The notes under the pieces: generated by a model | What the model was told of the DNA's origin: nothing | What the model saw: the letters and a program-made list of their open reading frames with translations, nothing else | Databases searched by the model: none | Made by a program: the position numbers and the translations under genes | In this document: piece by piece, positions 30,522-40,507 of the stretch | Position numbering within the stretch: the first letter of the stretch is position 1 | Layout of the letters: each line of letters starts with the position of its first letter | Assembly: GCF_019753045.1 (NCBI RefSeq) | Contig: NZ_JAIELN010000022.1 | Coordinates: 29,167 to 93,166 of the forward strand | Source of the DNA: Hyphomicrobium sp. | GTDB lineage: Bacteria > Pseudomonadota > Alphaproteobacteria > Rhizobiales > Hyphomicrobiaceae | Length of the DNA: 64,000 bases | Direction: 5' to 3'

Positions 30522-31808
30522 CTACTCTGCCGCCATGCGTGAATGTTTTGCCTGGTAATCGTCGATACGTGCTTCGATCACCGAGCGGAAGTTGTTGATC
30601 AGGCCTTGAACGGGCCATGCCGCCGCGTCGCCGAGCGCGCAGATGGTATGGCCTTCTACCTGCTTCGTGACATCGAACAGCAAATCGATCTCGCGTTTTT
30701 CAGCTTCGCCGCGCTCCATACGCTCGAGCACACGCCACATCCAGCCGGTGCCTTCGCGGCACGGCGTGCACTGGCCGCAGCTCTCATGCTTATAGAAATA
30801 GGCGATGCGCCGGATCGCGCCGATGATGTCCGTCGATTTGTCCATCACGATCACGGCGGCGGTACCGAGACCCGAGCCGAGCTTGCCCAGCGCGTCGAAA
30901 TCCATCGTCACCGCTTCGGCTTGCTCTGCCGTGATGCAGCGAACGGACGATCCGCCCGGGATGACGGCGAGCAGATTATCCCAGCCGCCGCGGATGCCAC
31001 CGCAATGCTTGTCGATAAGCTCCTTGAGCGGGATGCCCATCTCTTCTTCGACGACGCACGGGCGCTCGACGTGTCCTGAGATCTGGAAGAGCTTGGTGCC
31101 GGTGTTGTTCGGCTTGCCAAGGGCAGCGAACCAGGCCGATCCGCGACGCAGGATTTCGCCCGCGACGGCGATGCTTTCGACATTGTTGATCGTCGTCGGG
31201 GCGCCGTAAAGGCCGACGTTCGCCGGGAACGGCGGCTTCAGGCGCGGCTGGCCCTTTTTGCCTTCAAGGCTTTCGAGCATCGCCGTTTCTTCGCCGCAGA
31301 TATAGGCGCCGGCGCCGTGATGCACGAAAATGTCGAAGTCCCAGCCGTGGACGTTATTCTTGCCGATTAGCTTGGCGTCGTAGGCTTCATCGATGGCGCG
31401 CTGGAGCGCTTCGCGCTCGCGAATGTATTCGCCGCGCACGTAAACGTAGCAAGTGTGTGCGCGCATCGCGAAGGAGGCGAGTAACGCGCCTTCGATCATA
31501 AGATGCGCGTCGTGCCGAAGGATCTCGCGGTCTTTGCAGGAGCCGGGCTCGGACTCGTCGGCATTGATGACGAGATAGCTCGGCCGCGCATCGGCCTTCG
31601 GCATGAACGACCACTTGAGGCCCGTCGGGAAGCCCGCGCCGCCTCGGCCGCGCAGGCCCGACTTCTTCACCTCGTCGATGATGTAGTCGTGACCTTTGTC
31701 GATGAAGAACTTGGTGCCATCCCACACGCCCCGACTCATCGCGCCTTTGAGACTGACGTCGTGGAGGCCGTAAATATTGCGGAATATGCGGTCGCGATCA
31801 TGCAGCAT
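30522..31808 (-). CDS. nuoF: NADH-quinone oxidoreductase subunit F
   Basis: NADH- and FMN-binding subunit. 428 residues from ATG 31808. Upstream frame to 31889 would overlap nuoE, so it is not used. The NADH/FMN region has [17 protein letters not shown] and the acidic [15 protein letters not shown]; the 4Fe-4S N3 ligands are in [15 protein letters not shown] plus a later Cys (GHTICALGD). It lies 5 bases downstream of nuoE. Confidence 0.97.
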   Translation of the reverse strand: MLHDRDRIFRNIYGLHDVSLKGAMSRGVWDGTKFFIDKGHDYIIDEVKKSGLRGRGGAGFPTGLKWSFMPKADARPSYLVINADESEPGSCKDREILRHDAHLMIEGALLASFAMRAHTCYVYVRGEYIREREALQRAIDEAYDAKLIGKNNVHGWDFDIFVHHGAGAYICGEETAMLESLEGKKGQPRLKPPFPANVGLYGAPTTINNVESIAVAGEILRRGSAWFAALGKPNNTGTKLFQISGHVERPCVVEEEMGIPLKELIDKHCGGIRGGWDNLLAVIPGGSSVRCITAEQAEAVTMDFDALGKLGSGLGTAAVIVMDKSTDIIGAIRRIAYFYKHESCGQCTPCREGTGWMWRVLERMERGEAEKREIDLLFDVTKQVEGHTICALGDAAAWPVQGLINNFRSVIEARIDDYQAKHSRMAAE

Positions 31809-31813
31809 GCGCG

Positions 31814-32977
31814 CTACCCTTTCGGCCTTTTGCCGGCTTTGCTTTCCGGACGCGATCCGGATGCGAGCTTCTGCGCCTGCTCGATCCATTTGTCACGCGT
31901 TACGCGTCCCATGAAGCCATCGAACTGGACTTCGAACCACGCGATGTTCTGCGGCGTCCACTTGGCGATCTGATCGAAATGCCAGATGCCCATTGCGCCA
32001 AGCTTATCGCGCAGGTCGGCGGTGATACCTGAGATCAGCGTTAAATCGTCGGCCTTGCCGTCGCGCGGCGTTTTCAAAAGCTCTGGCTCGACGGACTGGC
32101 TTGCGGCGGCGCCTGCAATCGCCCTGTCGCGGATCATGTCCGCCTTGATCTTATCAAGTTCGCCCGCGGAAAGCGCCTTGCCGCCGCTCCGCTCTTCGAG
32201 CTCCTTGACGAGGCCGGCATTCGCCATCGCGGTCAGCGCTGCAGGGTGAACCGGTGGGGGCTTTCCAGCCGCTGCTCCCGGTGTTGCCGGGGATGTTTCG
32301 TTGGCCATGTCGGGGGCGCCCGACGTTTCTTCAAAACGCTTCTTCCAGGCGCCGATCGTCGAGCCGTCGTAAAGCGTCGGATCGGTCAACGTGGTCGGGC
32401 CGGACACCGGGCAAGACGCAACGCGGCCGATCTGAGATCCGGCCTTCGGTTGCTTACCGGCGAGGAAGCCGTCAATAATCTTGTTCAGCTGCTCTGGCGT
32501 CAGATCTTCGAAGGTATCCTTGCCGACCTGAACGACCGGAGCATTGGCGCAGACGCCGATACATTCAACCTCTTCCCACGAAGCCGTGCCATCGGCGTTC
32601 AGCGTGTGCGAATGCTCGTCGATCCGGTTCTTGCAAACGGCGATGAGATCGCGCGAGCCGCGGAGCATGCATGGGGTGGTGCCGCAGACCTGAACGTGGA
32701 GTTTTGTTCCGACCGGCGAGAGCTGGAACATCGTATAGAAGGTGGCGACCTCGAGGCCACGAATGTGGGCCATTCCCAGCATATCGCAGACAAGTCTGAT
32801 CGCGGGCTCCGGCAGCCAGCCGCCAGCCTGCTCTTGTGCACGCCAAAGCAGCGGAATGATCGCGGAAGCCTGTTTGCCTTCGGGATATTTCGCGATCACC
32901 TCGCTCGCCCACGCTAGATTTTCGGGCGTGAAAGCGAACTGTGCAGGTTGCACTGGATTTAGTCGGCGAACGCCCAT
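31814..32977 (-). CDS. nuoE: NADH-quinone oxidoreductase subunit E with long C-terminal extension
   Basis: Start ATG 32977 has an excellent ribosome-binding site (GAGGAG, six bases before). The N-terminal half is a thioredoxin-fold 2Fe-2S domain with ligands C98, C103, C139 and C143. At 387 residues it is about twice the usual 160-220. Beyond about residue 185 come a low-complexity Ala/Pro linker and a final domain, residues 310 to about 372 (nucleotides about 31860-32050), that begins [20 protein letters not shown]. This closely resembles the end of ribosomal protein S2 in this window. The helix-hairpin-helix-like tail might bind another protein or nucleic acid; its role in complex I is unknown to me. 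Confidence 0.95.
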   Translation of the reverse strand: MGVRRLNPVQPAQFAFTPENLAWASEVIAKYPEGKQASAIIPLLWRAQEQAGGWLPEPAIRLVCDMLGMAHIRGLEVATFYTMFQLSPVGTKLHVQVCGTTPCMLRGSRDLIAVCKNRIDEHSHTLNADGTASWEEVECIGVCANAPVVQVGKDTFEDLTPEQLNKIIDGFLAGKQPKAGSQIGRVASCPVSGPTTLTDPTLYDGSTIGAWKKRFEETSGAPDMANETSPATPGAAAGKPPPVHPAALTAMANAGLVKELEERSGGKALSAGELDKIKADMIRDRAIAGAAASQSVEPELLKTPRDGKADDLTLISGITADLRDKLGAMGIWHFDQIAKWTPQNIAWFEVQFDGFMGRVTRDKWIEQAQKLASGSRPESKAGKRPKG

Positions 32978-33208
32978 CCACGGCTCCTCGAACGTCGGTC
33001 GTATGGCGCCGAATACACAACGTGGCCGTGTCACAAACTGTGATTCGGCACGTCGCGCGCAATGTCGACTCTCAGAGTGACATTAAACCCTCAGCCACCA
33101 ACGCGGTCCAGTACGAGGAATGCCGCGCCAAAGCAAGCATTTGCCGATCCATGAGGGGCATCAAGCGCTGTTCGCAGTGGAGATTTAGGTGCGACGAAAA
33201 GCGCGAAG

Positions 33209-33688
33209 CTATGGAGCCGATTTCGGCGGCGGCGTTGGCGACGTCGCGCCCGCATCCGGCGCGAGAATTCCGCGGCGCTGAAGCGTTTCGGATGGGCGCT
33301 CCGTTGCCCACCTGCGTTCGGAAAAGCCGAGTGGCACGGCGAGCCAACCGAGCAGCAGAAGAAACGTAGCGATTGGTGCGAGAAACAGCGCGAGCTGCGA
33401 GCCGACGCGGAGGCAACCCGTCCAAATGCCGGCGAACAGCAGACCCAGCGCAATGATCATCCAGCCACCGTCGTCGGCACCGCGCGCCGTCGCGAACAGC
33501 AAGCCGGCGAACAACCCGCCAAGCCCGATCAGAACCGGAATGAACGGCATGTCGGCTTGCAACGCGCCCATCGGCCAGCTCCGAGAGCGGGCAAAAAGCC
33601 GATAGGTTGCAAGGCTCAAGCCCCAGCCGACGGCGGCGACCGCCAGCAGAAACAAGTTGTCGACCATCGGCGCAGCACCGGGCAGCAT
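33209..33688 (-). CDS. Hypothetical four-helix membrane protein in the nuo cluster
   Basis: 159 residues from ATG 33688, where AAGGAG sits six bases upstream; the longer frame has no such site. Roughly four hydrophobic segments (NLFLLAVAAVGWGLSLATY; FIPVLIGLGGLFAGLLFAT; GWMIIALGLLFAGIWTGCL; LALFLAPIATFLLLLGWL), then a polar Pro-rich tail. It sits between the SRPBCC gene and nuoE, 231 bases before nuoE. No family recognised. It could be a complex I accessory or simply a resident gene. Confidence 0.7.
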   Translation of the reverse strand: MLPGAAPMVDNLFLLAVAAVGWGLSLATYRLFARSRSWPMGALQADMPFIPVLIGLGGLFAGLLFATARGADDGGWMIIALGLLFAGIWTGCLRVGSQLALFLAPIATFLLLLGWLAVPLGFSERRWATERPSETLQRRGILAPDAGATSPTPPPKSAP

Positions 33689-33895
33689 ACGCGGCTCCTT
33701 TGATTTTGACGCTCGGCCCCGCCCGCAATCTGCCAGGGCTTCGTGACAAGCGCCAGCGCGTTTCGCCGCAACTCCGGCCACGATGGCAGGCCGAAACGGA
33801 TGAACGCGCGATCTCGTTACGGATTGGCGACAAGCCGACCACAAGTGCGCCGCTATGGTGTGTCACCCGCCTAAAAACTGAAGGGGGACAGCCGC

Positions 33896-34618
33896 TTGCA
33901 AGCCGACATCACTATCGTTGCGACCCGCCGGCCCGAACTTCTACGGCAGATGATCGCGAGCTTTTCGAAGAACGTTTTTCCGAGGTTGGAAATCGGCCAC
34001 GTCTACGCCAACGTGGACCCGGCCTTCGGATCCAAAGACGATCAGGCGGAAGCCGTCCACATCATCCGGCAGCGTTTCCCTACGGCGACGGTGTTCGAGC
34101 CCGAGACACCGGGCTTCGGCGCAGCAGTGGTCCGCGTCTGGGCTGCGACCAGCTCCCCTTTCGTGATGCATGTGGAAGAAGATTGGCTCGCCATCAAAGA
34201 TGCGGGAGATTTCTCCGCCCCCTTCGCTAGCCATCCGAAACTCGCGCAGGTCGTTCTCTCGATGCCCTTCCAAGAAAAGCGGTCGGGGATGCGGCGCAAG
34301 TTCCTGTCCCGAAGGTTTATCGGCCTGACGGCCCCATTCACCCGCCAACCGTGCAACCATATCGGCACTTCGCCCGGCATTTTTCGAGGCTCATTCTGCC
34401 GCGAGGCGGCTCGAATGATGGACCCGGCACTCGACCCCGAAAAGCAGTTTTGCGGCGGCCACAACCCGCCGCTCGAGCGATACGCGAGAGACTTCGACAG
34501 CTTCATTCATTCGCCTGACGGCGATTGTGTTCTCGCCGATCTCGGCCGCGATTGGATGAAGGCGCACGGCCGCCAGAAACAGATCGTCAACGGTGTCGTG
34601 ACTTGGCCTGAAATATAA
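33896..34618 (+). CDS. Glycosyltransferase-like protein on the opposite strand inside the nuo cluster
   Basis: 240 residues starting at TTG 33896 (AAGGGGG about eight bases upstream). The N-terminus resembles a GT-A fold (ITIVATRRPELLRQMIASF). A mid-protein acidic motif, HVEEDWLAI near residue 93, is in the place of the metal-binding DXD of such enzymes. No signal peptide or membrane helix. It is the only plus-strand gene between 1 and 39.6 kb and splits nuoD and its neighbours from nuoE. Sugar substrate unknown; assignment to glycosyltransferases is by fold-like pattern. Confidence 0.65.
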   Translation: MQADITIVATRRPELLRQMIASFSKNVFPRLEIGHVYANVDPAFGSKDDQAEAVHIIRQRFPTATVFEPETPGFGAAVVRVWAATSSPFVMHVEEDWLAIKDAGDFSAPFASHPKLAQVVLSMPFQEKRSGMRRKFLSRRFIGLTAPFTRQPCNHIGTSPGIFRGSFCREAARMMDPALDPEKQFCGGHNPPLERYARDFDSFIHSPDGDCVLADLGRDWMKAHGRQKQIVNGVVTWPEI

Positions 34619-34686
34619 GATTCCGCCCCCGCCGGGGATGATCCGAAGCGCTCGCCAGCGCGTTTTGCGGCAACTCCGTCCTGCCG

Positions 34687-35118
34687 TTACCGAGCTTCGG
34701 ATTTTGCCTTCAGCGCTTCGTTCATGGCTCGAAAACCGCGCTCCGTGACAGCCAGGACGTTACCGAAGAAGGGGATGAGCATCCCCGAAAACTGTTCCGA
34801 GTGCTCGAAGCGGGTGTTCGGACCTTCCGCGCTGAGGGCGAACCGATGCACCCCTACAAAGAGACCCGGAATTGGGAGCGATCCGCGCCAGGAGAAGACC
34901 CGCTCGGGCTCGACCTCGACAACGATAGGCCGAAACGTCTGTGCTTTAAGCCCCGGGGGTTCGATACTGACCTCTAGCCTCGCACCCGTTCGCTGTTCAC
35001 CCTTGATGCTGCGGATGAACGGGTTCCATGCGGGGTAGCCGCCGAAGTCCATCAACACAGACCAGACGCGTGAGGCCGGCGCCGCGATCAAAATCGATGT
35101 CTCGATCGCGCGGGCCAT
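34687..35118 (-). CDS. SRPBCC (START-like) family protein
   Basis: 143 residues. It has the typical opening IETSILIAAPASRVWSVL, then FGGYPAWNPFIRSIKGE, and a C-terminal helix (FGNVLAVTERGFRAMNEALK). SRPBCC proteins form a deep hydrophobic cavity for lipids, polyketides or quinone-like molecules. It starts eight bases after the nuoD stop, so it is very probably co-transcribed with nuoD. A link to quinone handling is tempting but unsupported. Confidence 0.82.
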   Translation of the reverse strand: MARAIETSILIAAPASRVWSVLMDFGGYPAWNPFIRSIKGEQRTGARLEVSIEPPGLKAQTFRPIVVEVEPERVFSWRGSLPIPGLFVGVHRFALSAEGPNTRFEHSEQFSGMLIPFFGNVLAVTERGFRAMNEALKAKSEAR

Positions 35119-35126
35119 GGGCGTTT

Positions 35127-36317
35127 TCAGCGATCGATTTCGCCGAAGACGATGTCGAGGGATCCCAGGATCGCAGAGACGTCCGCCAACATGTGACCGC
35201 GGTTGATGAAATCCATTGCCGCGAGATGCGGGAACCCGGGAGCGCGGATCTTGCAGCGATAGGGCTTGTTCGAGCCGTCCGACACGAGATAGACGCCGAA
35301 CTCGCCCTTCGGCGCTTCGACCGCGGCGTAGACTTCGCCGGGCGGCACGTGGAAGCCCTCGGTGTAGAGCTTGAAGTGGTGGATCAGCGCTTCCATCGAG
35401 CGCTTCATCTCACCGCGCTTCGGCGGCACGACCTTCTTGTTATCGGCGACGTGCGGACCCTGACCGCGCGGCGATTTCAACAGCTCGCAGCACTGCTTCA
35501 TGATCTTGGTCGATTCCCGCATCTCCTGCATCCGGATGAGGTAGCGGTCGTAGCAGTCGCCGTTCTTGCCGATCGGAATATCGAAATCGAGATCGGCATA
35601 GCATTCGTAAGGTTGGGACTTGCGCAGATCCCAGGCGGCGCCGGAGCCGCGGACCATGACGCCGGAAAAGCCCCACGCGAAGGCTTCATCCAAAGTGACG
35701 ACGCCGATATCGACGTTGCGCTGTTTGAAGATACGGTTTTCCGTCAACAGCGCGTCAATGTCGTCGATGACTTTGTAGAACGGGTCACACCAAGCGTAGA
35801 TATCGTCGATCAACGCCTCGGGCAGGTCCTGGTGGACGCCACCCATGCGGAAGTATTTGGCGTGCATGCGCGAACCTGAGGCGCGCTCGTAGAAGACCAT
35901 CAATTTTTCGCGTTCTTCGAAACCCCAGAGCGGCGGGGTCAAAGCGCCGACGTCCATGGCCTGCGTCGTGACGTTCAAGAGATGCGACAGCAAACGGCCG
36001 ATTTCGGAGTAGAGCACGCGGATCAGCTGGGCGCGGTAGGGCACCTCAAGCCCCAGCAGCTTTTCTGCAGCAAGGCAGAAGGAGTGCTCCTGATTCATCG
36101 GGGCGACGTAATCGAGACGATCGAAGTAGCCGATCGCCTGCATGTACGTTTTGTGCTCGATAAGCTTCTCGGTGCCGCGGTGAAGAAGGCCGATATGCGG
36201 ATCGACGCGCTCCACGACTTCGCCGTCGAGTTCGAGAACGAGGCGAAGCACGCCGTGCGCCGCCGGGTGCTGCGGCCCGAAGTTGATGTTGAAGTTGCGG
36301 ATTTCAGTCTCGGCCAT
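35127..36317 (-). CDS. nuoD: NADH-quinone oxidoreductase subunit D
   Basis: 49-kDa-type subunit that forms the quinone site with NuoB. 396 residues. Signatures: [22 protein letters not shown] at the N-terminus (quinone-site His), [18 protein letters not shown] and the C-terminal [12 protein letters not shown]. It is separated from nuoC by two small non-nuo genes, unlike the compact nuoCD order of most relatives. Confidence 0.97.
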   Translation of the reverse strand: MAETEIRNFNINFGPQHPAAHGVLRLVLELDGEVVERVDPHIGLLHRGTEKLIEHKTYMQAIGYFDRLDYVAPMNQEHSFCLAAEKLLGLEVPYRAQLIRVLYSEIGRLLSHLLNVTTQAMDVGALTPPLWGFEEREKLMVFYERASGSRMHAKYFRMGGVHQDLPEALIDDIYAWCDPFYKVIDDIDALLTENRIFKQRNVDIGVVTLDEAFAWGFSGVMVRGSGAAWDLRKSQPYECYADLDFDIPIGKNGDCYDRYLIRMQEMRESTKIMKQCCELLKSPRGQGPHVADNKKVVPPKRGEMKRSMEALIHHFKLYTEGFHVPPGEVYAAVEAPKGEFGVYLVSDGSNKPYRCKIRAPGFPHLAAMDFINRGHMLADVSAILGSLDIVFGEIDR

Positions 36318-36320
36318 GGT

Positions 36321-36770
36321 TCAAACGGTCCCGCGGGTAATCGGTGCAAGTCTGGCGAGCTTCGCCTTGTCGTTCACTCGCTGCTCGAACTTATCCCAGT
36401 TGACGACGATACGCTGATGCTCGCCCTCGCCGATTAAATCAATCCCATCATGCGCTTTGACATGAAAGAAAAGCCGGCGACCTGCGACCTTCGTGCACTC
36501 GGCGTCGACTGTTACCGTTTGTCCGGGGACTGTGGCAGCGGCGTGTGAAACATTTACGTGAACGCCAAGCGAGCCCTCTCCGTCGTCGAGGTGCGGCGCG
36601 ATGATGTGCAGGCATGTCCATTCCATCAGCCCGACCATGAAGCCCGTGGCAAAGACGGTCGGCATCAGCTGGAATTCGTGCGCCTCGGGATAGAGGTGCG
36701 GCACAGTCTTCGTCGCCGGCACACGATAGGAAAATTGCGTTCTGGCGCCAGCGTGAAGCGTGTCTTTCAC
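36321..36770 (-). CDS. Hotdog-fold thioesterase (FlK-like)
   Basis: 149 residues. Pattern matches fluoroacetyl-CoA thioesterase-like proteins: PTVFATGFMVGLMEW (Thr/Glu-containing active-site helix), then GVHVNVSHAAATVPGQTV with the catalytic-type His, and FHVKAHDGIDLIGEGEHQR. The substrate is presumably a small acyl-CoA. It sits 3 bases upstream of nuoD in transcript order. A housekeeping role against toxic acyl-CoAs is possible; nothing ties it to complex I apart from position. Confidence 0.8.
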   Translation of the reverse strand: MKDTLHAGARTQFSYRVPATKTVPHLYPEAHEFQLMPTVFATGFMVGLMEWTCLHIIAPHLDDGEGSLGVHVNVSHAAATVPGQTVTVDAECTKVAGRRLFFHVKAHDGIDLIGEGEHQRIVVNWDKFEQRVNDKAKLARLAPITRGTV

Positions 36771-36781
36771 GGCCTCAGTCC

Positions 36782-37081
36782 TTACAGCCGGTCTTTAAGG
36801 TTGCGTATCGTAATATAGAGGCTCGAAGCGGTGCCCGCGACCGCAAAGAGACCGAAGAAAAAGCTCCAGAAATGCGGCTCCGTCGTGCGGCCGAACCAGG
36901 GATAGAGCAATTCCGCCGCGCCCGAGACGAGGATGACGCCAGCCGGAATGAAGATCGTCCCATAGGGCAGATATCGGCAGATGATGCCCAACGCCAGTCC
37001 CGCGACCGCCCGCGGCCAATCCAGAATGAAGGCTCCGACCATGATTGCTGTCGCGATTGCGACGCTGACCTCGAATTGCAT
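36782..37081 (-). CDS. Small membrane protein, unknown
   Basis: 99 residues with three or four hydrophobic stretches (VAIATAIMVGAFILDW; VAGLALGIICRYLPYG; FIPAGVILVSGAAELLYP; FWSFFFGLFAVAGTAS). It ends in a short basic tail. It lies 11 bases before the thioesterase start and 211 bases after nuoC. No family recognised. Confidence 0.6.
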   Translation of the reverse strand: MQFEVSVAIATAIMVGAFILDWPRAVAGLALGIICRYLPYGTIFIPAGVILVSGAAELLYPWFGRTTEPHFWSFFFGLFAVAGTASSLYITIRNLKDRL

Positions 37082-37292
37082 TGCGATTCTGGCCCCACGA
37101 ATAAATCCGATTTCCCGGCCGGCGCACCGTCGAACGGCGGCGACCCGGCTGGAAGCGAAGGTCGCGCTGAACCCATTGCACTCAAGGCCGATTCCCTCTT
37201 CGAGTCTTCTCCCTCGAACGACAGCCCGCGAATGCCCGCCATACCGGCGCCAGGAAAACGGGTTCAGAGGCCGTGCGCAGACTTACGACCGC

Positions 37293-37898
37293 TCACGACT
37301 TCGGGCCGGCTTTCTCATCGCCCGGCAGGACGTGGCTCGGGCTTTCCCAAGGGCTCTCGAAATCGAAATCCCGAAATTCCTGAGTCAGCTTCACCGGCTC
37401 GTAGACGACGCGCTTCTTCTCGTCGTCGTAGCGCACTTCGACGTAGCCGGTGAGCGGGAAATCCTTCCGTAAAGGATGGCCCTGGAAGCCGTAGTCGGTC
37501 AGGATGCGGCGAAGATCTGGATGACCCGTGAAGCGGATGCCGTAGAGGTCGTAGGCTTCCCGCTCGTACCAATTGGCGGCCGGAAATACGTCGTTGACGC
37601 TGGCGACCGGCGTCCCCTCGTCGGTCGAAATCTTGACCCGCAGCCGTTGATTGAGGCGCGGCGATAGAAGGTGGTAGACGACGTCGAACCGCTCGGCGCG
37701 TTCGGGATAGTCGACGCCGCAGATGTCGATCAGGACCTCAAACTGGCATTTCGGATCGTCGCGAAGCTTCGTGAGGATTTCGACGATGTTTTCGCGGGCA
37801 ACGGTAATCGTGAGTTCGTCATAGGAGACGCTGGCCTGTCGTAGGGCTCCGCCCGCGATCGCCTTCGCAGTGTCCTGCAGCGCGGTTAACTCCGTCAT
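37293..37898 (-). CDS. nuoC: NADH-quinone oxidoreductase subunit C
   Basis: 30-kDa-type subunit, 201 residues. Its signature is near residues 115-150: [20 protein letters not shown], followed by [21 protein letters not shown] separate nuoC, not fused to nuoD, is normal here. It starts 30 bases after nuoB. Confidence 0.97.
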   Translation of the reverse strand: MTELTALQDTAKAIAGGALRQASVSYDELTITVARENIVEILTKLRDDPKCQFEVLIDICGVDYPERAERFDVVYHLLSPRLNQRLRVKISTDEGTPVASVNDVFPAANWYEREAYDLYGIRFTGHPDLRRILTDYGFQGHPLRKDFPLTGYVEVRYDDEKKRVVYEPVKLTQEFRDFDFESPWESPSHVLPGDEKAGPKS

Positions 37899-37928
37899 CT
37901 AGCGGCGGTCTCCAAGAATAAGCTCGAC

Positions 37929-38522
37929 TTAGCGCTCGATCGTGCCGGTGCGGCGTATCTTTCGCTGCAGCAACAGAATTCCGTAAAGGAGCGCCTCGGC
38001 GGTCGGGGGGCATCCCGGGACATAGACGTCGACCGGCACGATGCGATCGCAACCGCGCACGACAGCGTAGGAATAATGATAGTAGCCGCCGCCATTGGCG
38101 CAACTTCCCATCGAGATAACGTAGCGCGGCTCCGGCATCTGGTCGTAGACCTTGCGGAGCGCCGGGGCCATCTTGTTGGTCAACGTGCCGGCGACGATCA
38201 TGACGTCCGACTGCCGCGGCGACGCGCGGGGGGCGAAGCCAAATCGCTCGACGTCATAGCGCGGCATCGAAGTCTGCATCATCTCAACGGCGCAGCACGC
38301 GAGGCCGAACGTCATCCACATCAGCGAGCCCGTCCGGGCCCAGGTTATCAGATCGTCGACGCTCGTGACGAGAAAGCCCTTATCGGCCAGTTCGTTCGAA
38401 ACGTCGGTGAAGAAGGGGTCTGCGGCGGGCGCTACCAGGCCTGGCGAGCCTTCCTGAGCGCGGTCGAAAACGCGATCCAAGAGCAGGCCACCCGGACGCT
38501 CGTCCTTAATGATCACTCCCAT
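37929..38522 (-). CDS. nuoB: NADH-quinone oxidoreductase subunit B
   Basis: Carries the terminal 4Fe-4S cluster N2. 197 residues from ATG 38522; an ATG seven codons earlier would extend further into nuoA. Ligand motifs: [15 protein letters not shown], the [11 protein letters not shown]ys and [12 protein letters not shown]. The start overlaps the nuoA end by 10 bases. Confidence 0.96.
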   Translation of the reverse strand: MGVIIKDERPGGLLLDRVFDRAQEGSPGLVAPAADPFFTDVSNELADKGFLVTSVDDLITWARTGSLMWMTFGLACCAVEMMQTSMPRYDVERFGFAPRASPRQSDVMIVAGTLTNKMAPALRKVYDQMPEPRYVISMGSCANGGGYYHYSYAVVRGCDRIVPVDVYVPGCPPTAEALLYGILLLQRKIRRTGTIER

Positions 38523-38878
38523 TCCAGCGCGCCCTTCTTCCATTCATAGATGAAGCCGATGGTCAGCACGCCTAGGAACACCATCATCGACCAGAAGCCG
38601 AATACGCCGATTTCCCTGAACGCGGCGGCCCACGGGAAGAGAAATGCGATCTCGAGATCGAAGATGATGAAGAGAATCGACACGAGATAGAATCGCACAT
38701 CGAATTTCATGCGCGCATCGTCGAAGGCGTTGAAGCCGCACTCGTAGGCGGACACCTTCTCCGGATCCGGGTTCCGAACCGCGACTAGAAATGGTGCAAT
38801 CATCAGGGCGCCGCCGATGAACAGCGCGACACCGATGAAAATCGCGATCGGAAGGTAGTGGGAGGTAAGATCCATCAT
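38513..38878 (-). CDS. nuoA: NADH-quinone oxidoreductase subunit A
   Basis: 121 residues from ATG 38878 (or the adjacent ATG 38875). Three membrane helices; signature [20 protein letters not shown] with the conserved loop Cys, then [10 protein letters not shown]. It is the first gene of the complex I series, preceded by a possible promoter at 38931-38959. Confidence 0.95.
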   Translation of the reverse strand: MMDLTSHYLPIAIFIGVALFIGGALMIAPFLVAVRNPDPEKVSAYECGFNAFDDARMKFDVRFYLVSILFIIFDLEIAFLFPWAAAFREIGVFGFWSMMVFLGVLTIGFIYEWKKGALEWE

Positions 38879-38930
38879 CGCCGTCAATCCGCTAGCGTGG
38901 GAGAGTCCGAGCGCTTTCGCAGCTACGGGG

Positions 38931-38959
38931 GTGTTAACCCACGGCGTTCTAAGGCGCAA
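38931..38959 (-). promoter_or_regulatory. Candidate promoter for the nuo operon
   Basis: On the minus strand TTGCGC (38959-38954), a 17-base spacer and TAACAC (38936-38931) precede nuoA, with a leader near 50 bases. The -35 is typical of the group, the -10 is weak. The choice is tentative. Confidence 0.35.
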
Positions 38960-39608
38960 CTCCCCACCCGCTCCTCTCCATCTGAAGACTATGGGAAGCG
39001 CAAGTGCCAACTTTTAGCCCCCAGGCTTAGCACCCGAGCCTGACGGCAATCTGTCACACGGCAGGCGTCGGTTTTCTGGAAGAGGCGCGCCAAATGCGAT
39101 TTGCCGGTCCGGAGTGCGATCGCACTCGAATCGGCTGCTTCCTTCTGGGACACGCGCGCCCCAACGAGCGCCGTTAACAGTCTGCGCTCTACGGGGTGAT
39201 CCCAGCGCAAAGCTTCCGCCGTGTCTTCGGGCCGGATCGTACGGTCTCCGTCGCGCCGATTGACCGAAGGAAGACTGCAGTGCGTGCGGGCGAGATCGCA
39301 GTGAGATCGCGGGTATCAGAGTTGCTGAGCGGATCGATCCAAACGGCGGGTCTTATTCAACGCGATAAGCGCCGCTACCGGAATAGATCTCATTATTCAT
39401 TTGCAGGAATAATTCGAATTAGCGGGCGATATCCCAATGCGCGCCAATACATGTTTCGTTAAGCGCTTCTGCCAACCCTGTCGCCGCTTTCCAATGTTCT
39501 GAGCAATATTCTTAATACGGATCAACTCCATCAACTTGACCTCACTCGTTCAGCAACCATTCACGGGTGGTGGCGTTTTTTGAAACCACTTATGCAGGGA
39601 GCATTTTC
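38960..39608. other. Intergenic region between nuoA and the Tyr/Gly-rich protein gene
   Basis: About 650 bases with no convincing gene. The right half is notably more A/T-rich than its surroundings (39360-39560). Next to the downstream start a GTGGT/ACCAC hairpin with a T-rich loop (about 39566-39592) precedes the ribosome-binding site. A TTGACC at 39536 might be a -35 box, but no good -10 follows at standard spacing. Confidence 0.45.
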
Positions 39609-39965
39609 ATGAGAAATCTGATTTATGCACTTCCCGTGCTCGCCTTGACCGCCTTTACGCCTCACGCGTCGAACGCGGCGGATCTCGGCGGCGAGTGCTG
39701 CGAAGGACGTCCGGCCGTTGTCGAAGGTCCGCCGGTCTATCGAGACTATTACGAAGATGAACCCGTTTATTACGGCCGTCCTTATTACGGTCCCGCTTAT
39801 TACGGTCCGCGATATTACCGGCCATATCCCTACTACGCCGGATATTATCCGTATCGCTGGGGGCCAGGACCTCGCTGGTACGGTGGGCGCGGTTGGTACG
39901 GCAGCCGCGGCTGGTACGGTGGCGGCTACGGACATCGCTTCGGCGGTCACCGGGGCTGGCGATGA
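39609..39965 (+). CDS. Secreted Tyr/Gly/Pro-rich repetitive protein
   Basis: 118 residues from ATG 39609 (AGGGAG upstream). Signal peptide MRNLIYALPVLALTAFTPHA, cut near SNAADL. The mature protein begins with a CC pair (GGECCEGRP) and then consists almost wholly of Tyr-rich steps (YYGRPYYGPAYYGPRYYR) and Gly/Arg/Trp repeats (GWYGSRGWYGGG). Such low-complexity exported proteins are common but uncharacterised in Rhizobiales. An extracellular or periplasmic structural role is a guess. A frame from ATG 39567 exists but masks the signal peptide. Confidence 0.75.
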   Translation: MRNLIYALPVLALTAFTPHASNAADLGGECCEGRPAVVEGPPVYRDYYEDEPVYYGRPYYGPAYYGPRYYRPYPYYAGYYPYRWGPGPRWYGGRGWYGSRGWYGGGYGHRFGGHRGWR

Positions 39966-40057
39966 TCCACTTCAGCGAGACCATCTGACCTGGAGGAACT
40001 TCCTGCTCTCCATGCCGATCGCGGGCGGCATGGAGATCGTCCGTCACTGGGGCGCAC

Positions 40058-40507
40058 CTAGCCTTTTCTCTTCGTCGCCTGAACTGCGTTTTCGAGCGCC
40101 TGCAAAAACTGCGACCGGTCTCGCGGCGTGAACGAGGGATTGAAGCCGCGGCTTTCGCCGGTTTCACGCAGGTGGCGCTGCATCTCCCGCATCGCGACCG
40201 CCATGCCGATGTTGGCGTCGCTGAACGTCTTGCCCGTGGGCCCGATACATTGCGCCCCCGCTTTGAGACAGCGGGCGGCGAGCAAAATATCCGCGGTTAC
40301 GGCGATGTCGGATGGACCGATGCGTTCGGCAATCCAGTCGTCGGCCGCGTCGGGGCCTTCTTGAACAACGACGAGCTTGACCAGCGGGTTCGTTTCAATC
40401 CGCATCCAGCTGTTCGACACCATGTGCACGGGGAGCTCGTGCCGCGTGGCGACGCGCACCACTTCTGCTTTCACCGGGCAGGCGTCCGCGTCGACGTAGA
40501 TTTGCAT
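40058..40507 (-). CDS. UPF0178 (YaiI/YqxD) family protein
   Basis: 149 residues. Family hallmarks: MQIYVDADACPVK at the N-terminus (acidic PIN-like site), then PSDIAVTADILLAARCLKAGA and the GPTGKTFSDANI motif near residues 90-100. PIN-like fold suggests a nuclease-type metal site, but no activity is established. It converges with the Tyr/Gly-rich gene. Confidence 0.92.
   Translation of the reverse strand: MQIYVDADACPVKAEVVRVATRHELPVHMVSNSWMRIETNPLVKLVVVQEGPDAADDWIAERIGPSDIAVTADILLAARCLKAGAQCIGPTGKTFSDANIGMAVAMREMQRHLRETGESRGFNPSFTPRDRSQFLQALENAVQATKRKG

Noticed and set aside
33072..33866. 264-codon minus-strand frame overlapping the four-helix membrane protein gene
   Set aside because: Alternative frame of the membrane protein gene, which has a strong ribosome-binding site and membrane helices; this frame is Arg-rich and featureless.
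38999..39022. Possible sigma-54 promoter (TGGCACTTGC) upstream of nuoA
   Set aside because: The two boxes abut without the five-base spacing that sigma-54 requires.
39196..39462. 88-codon open frame upstream of the Tyr/Gly-rich gene
   Set aside because: No ribosome-binding site, no domain, atypical composition; probably intergenic DNA.
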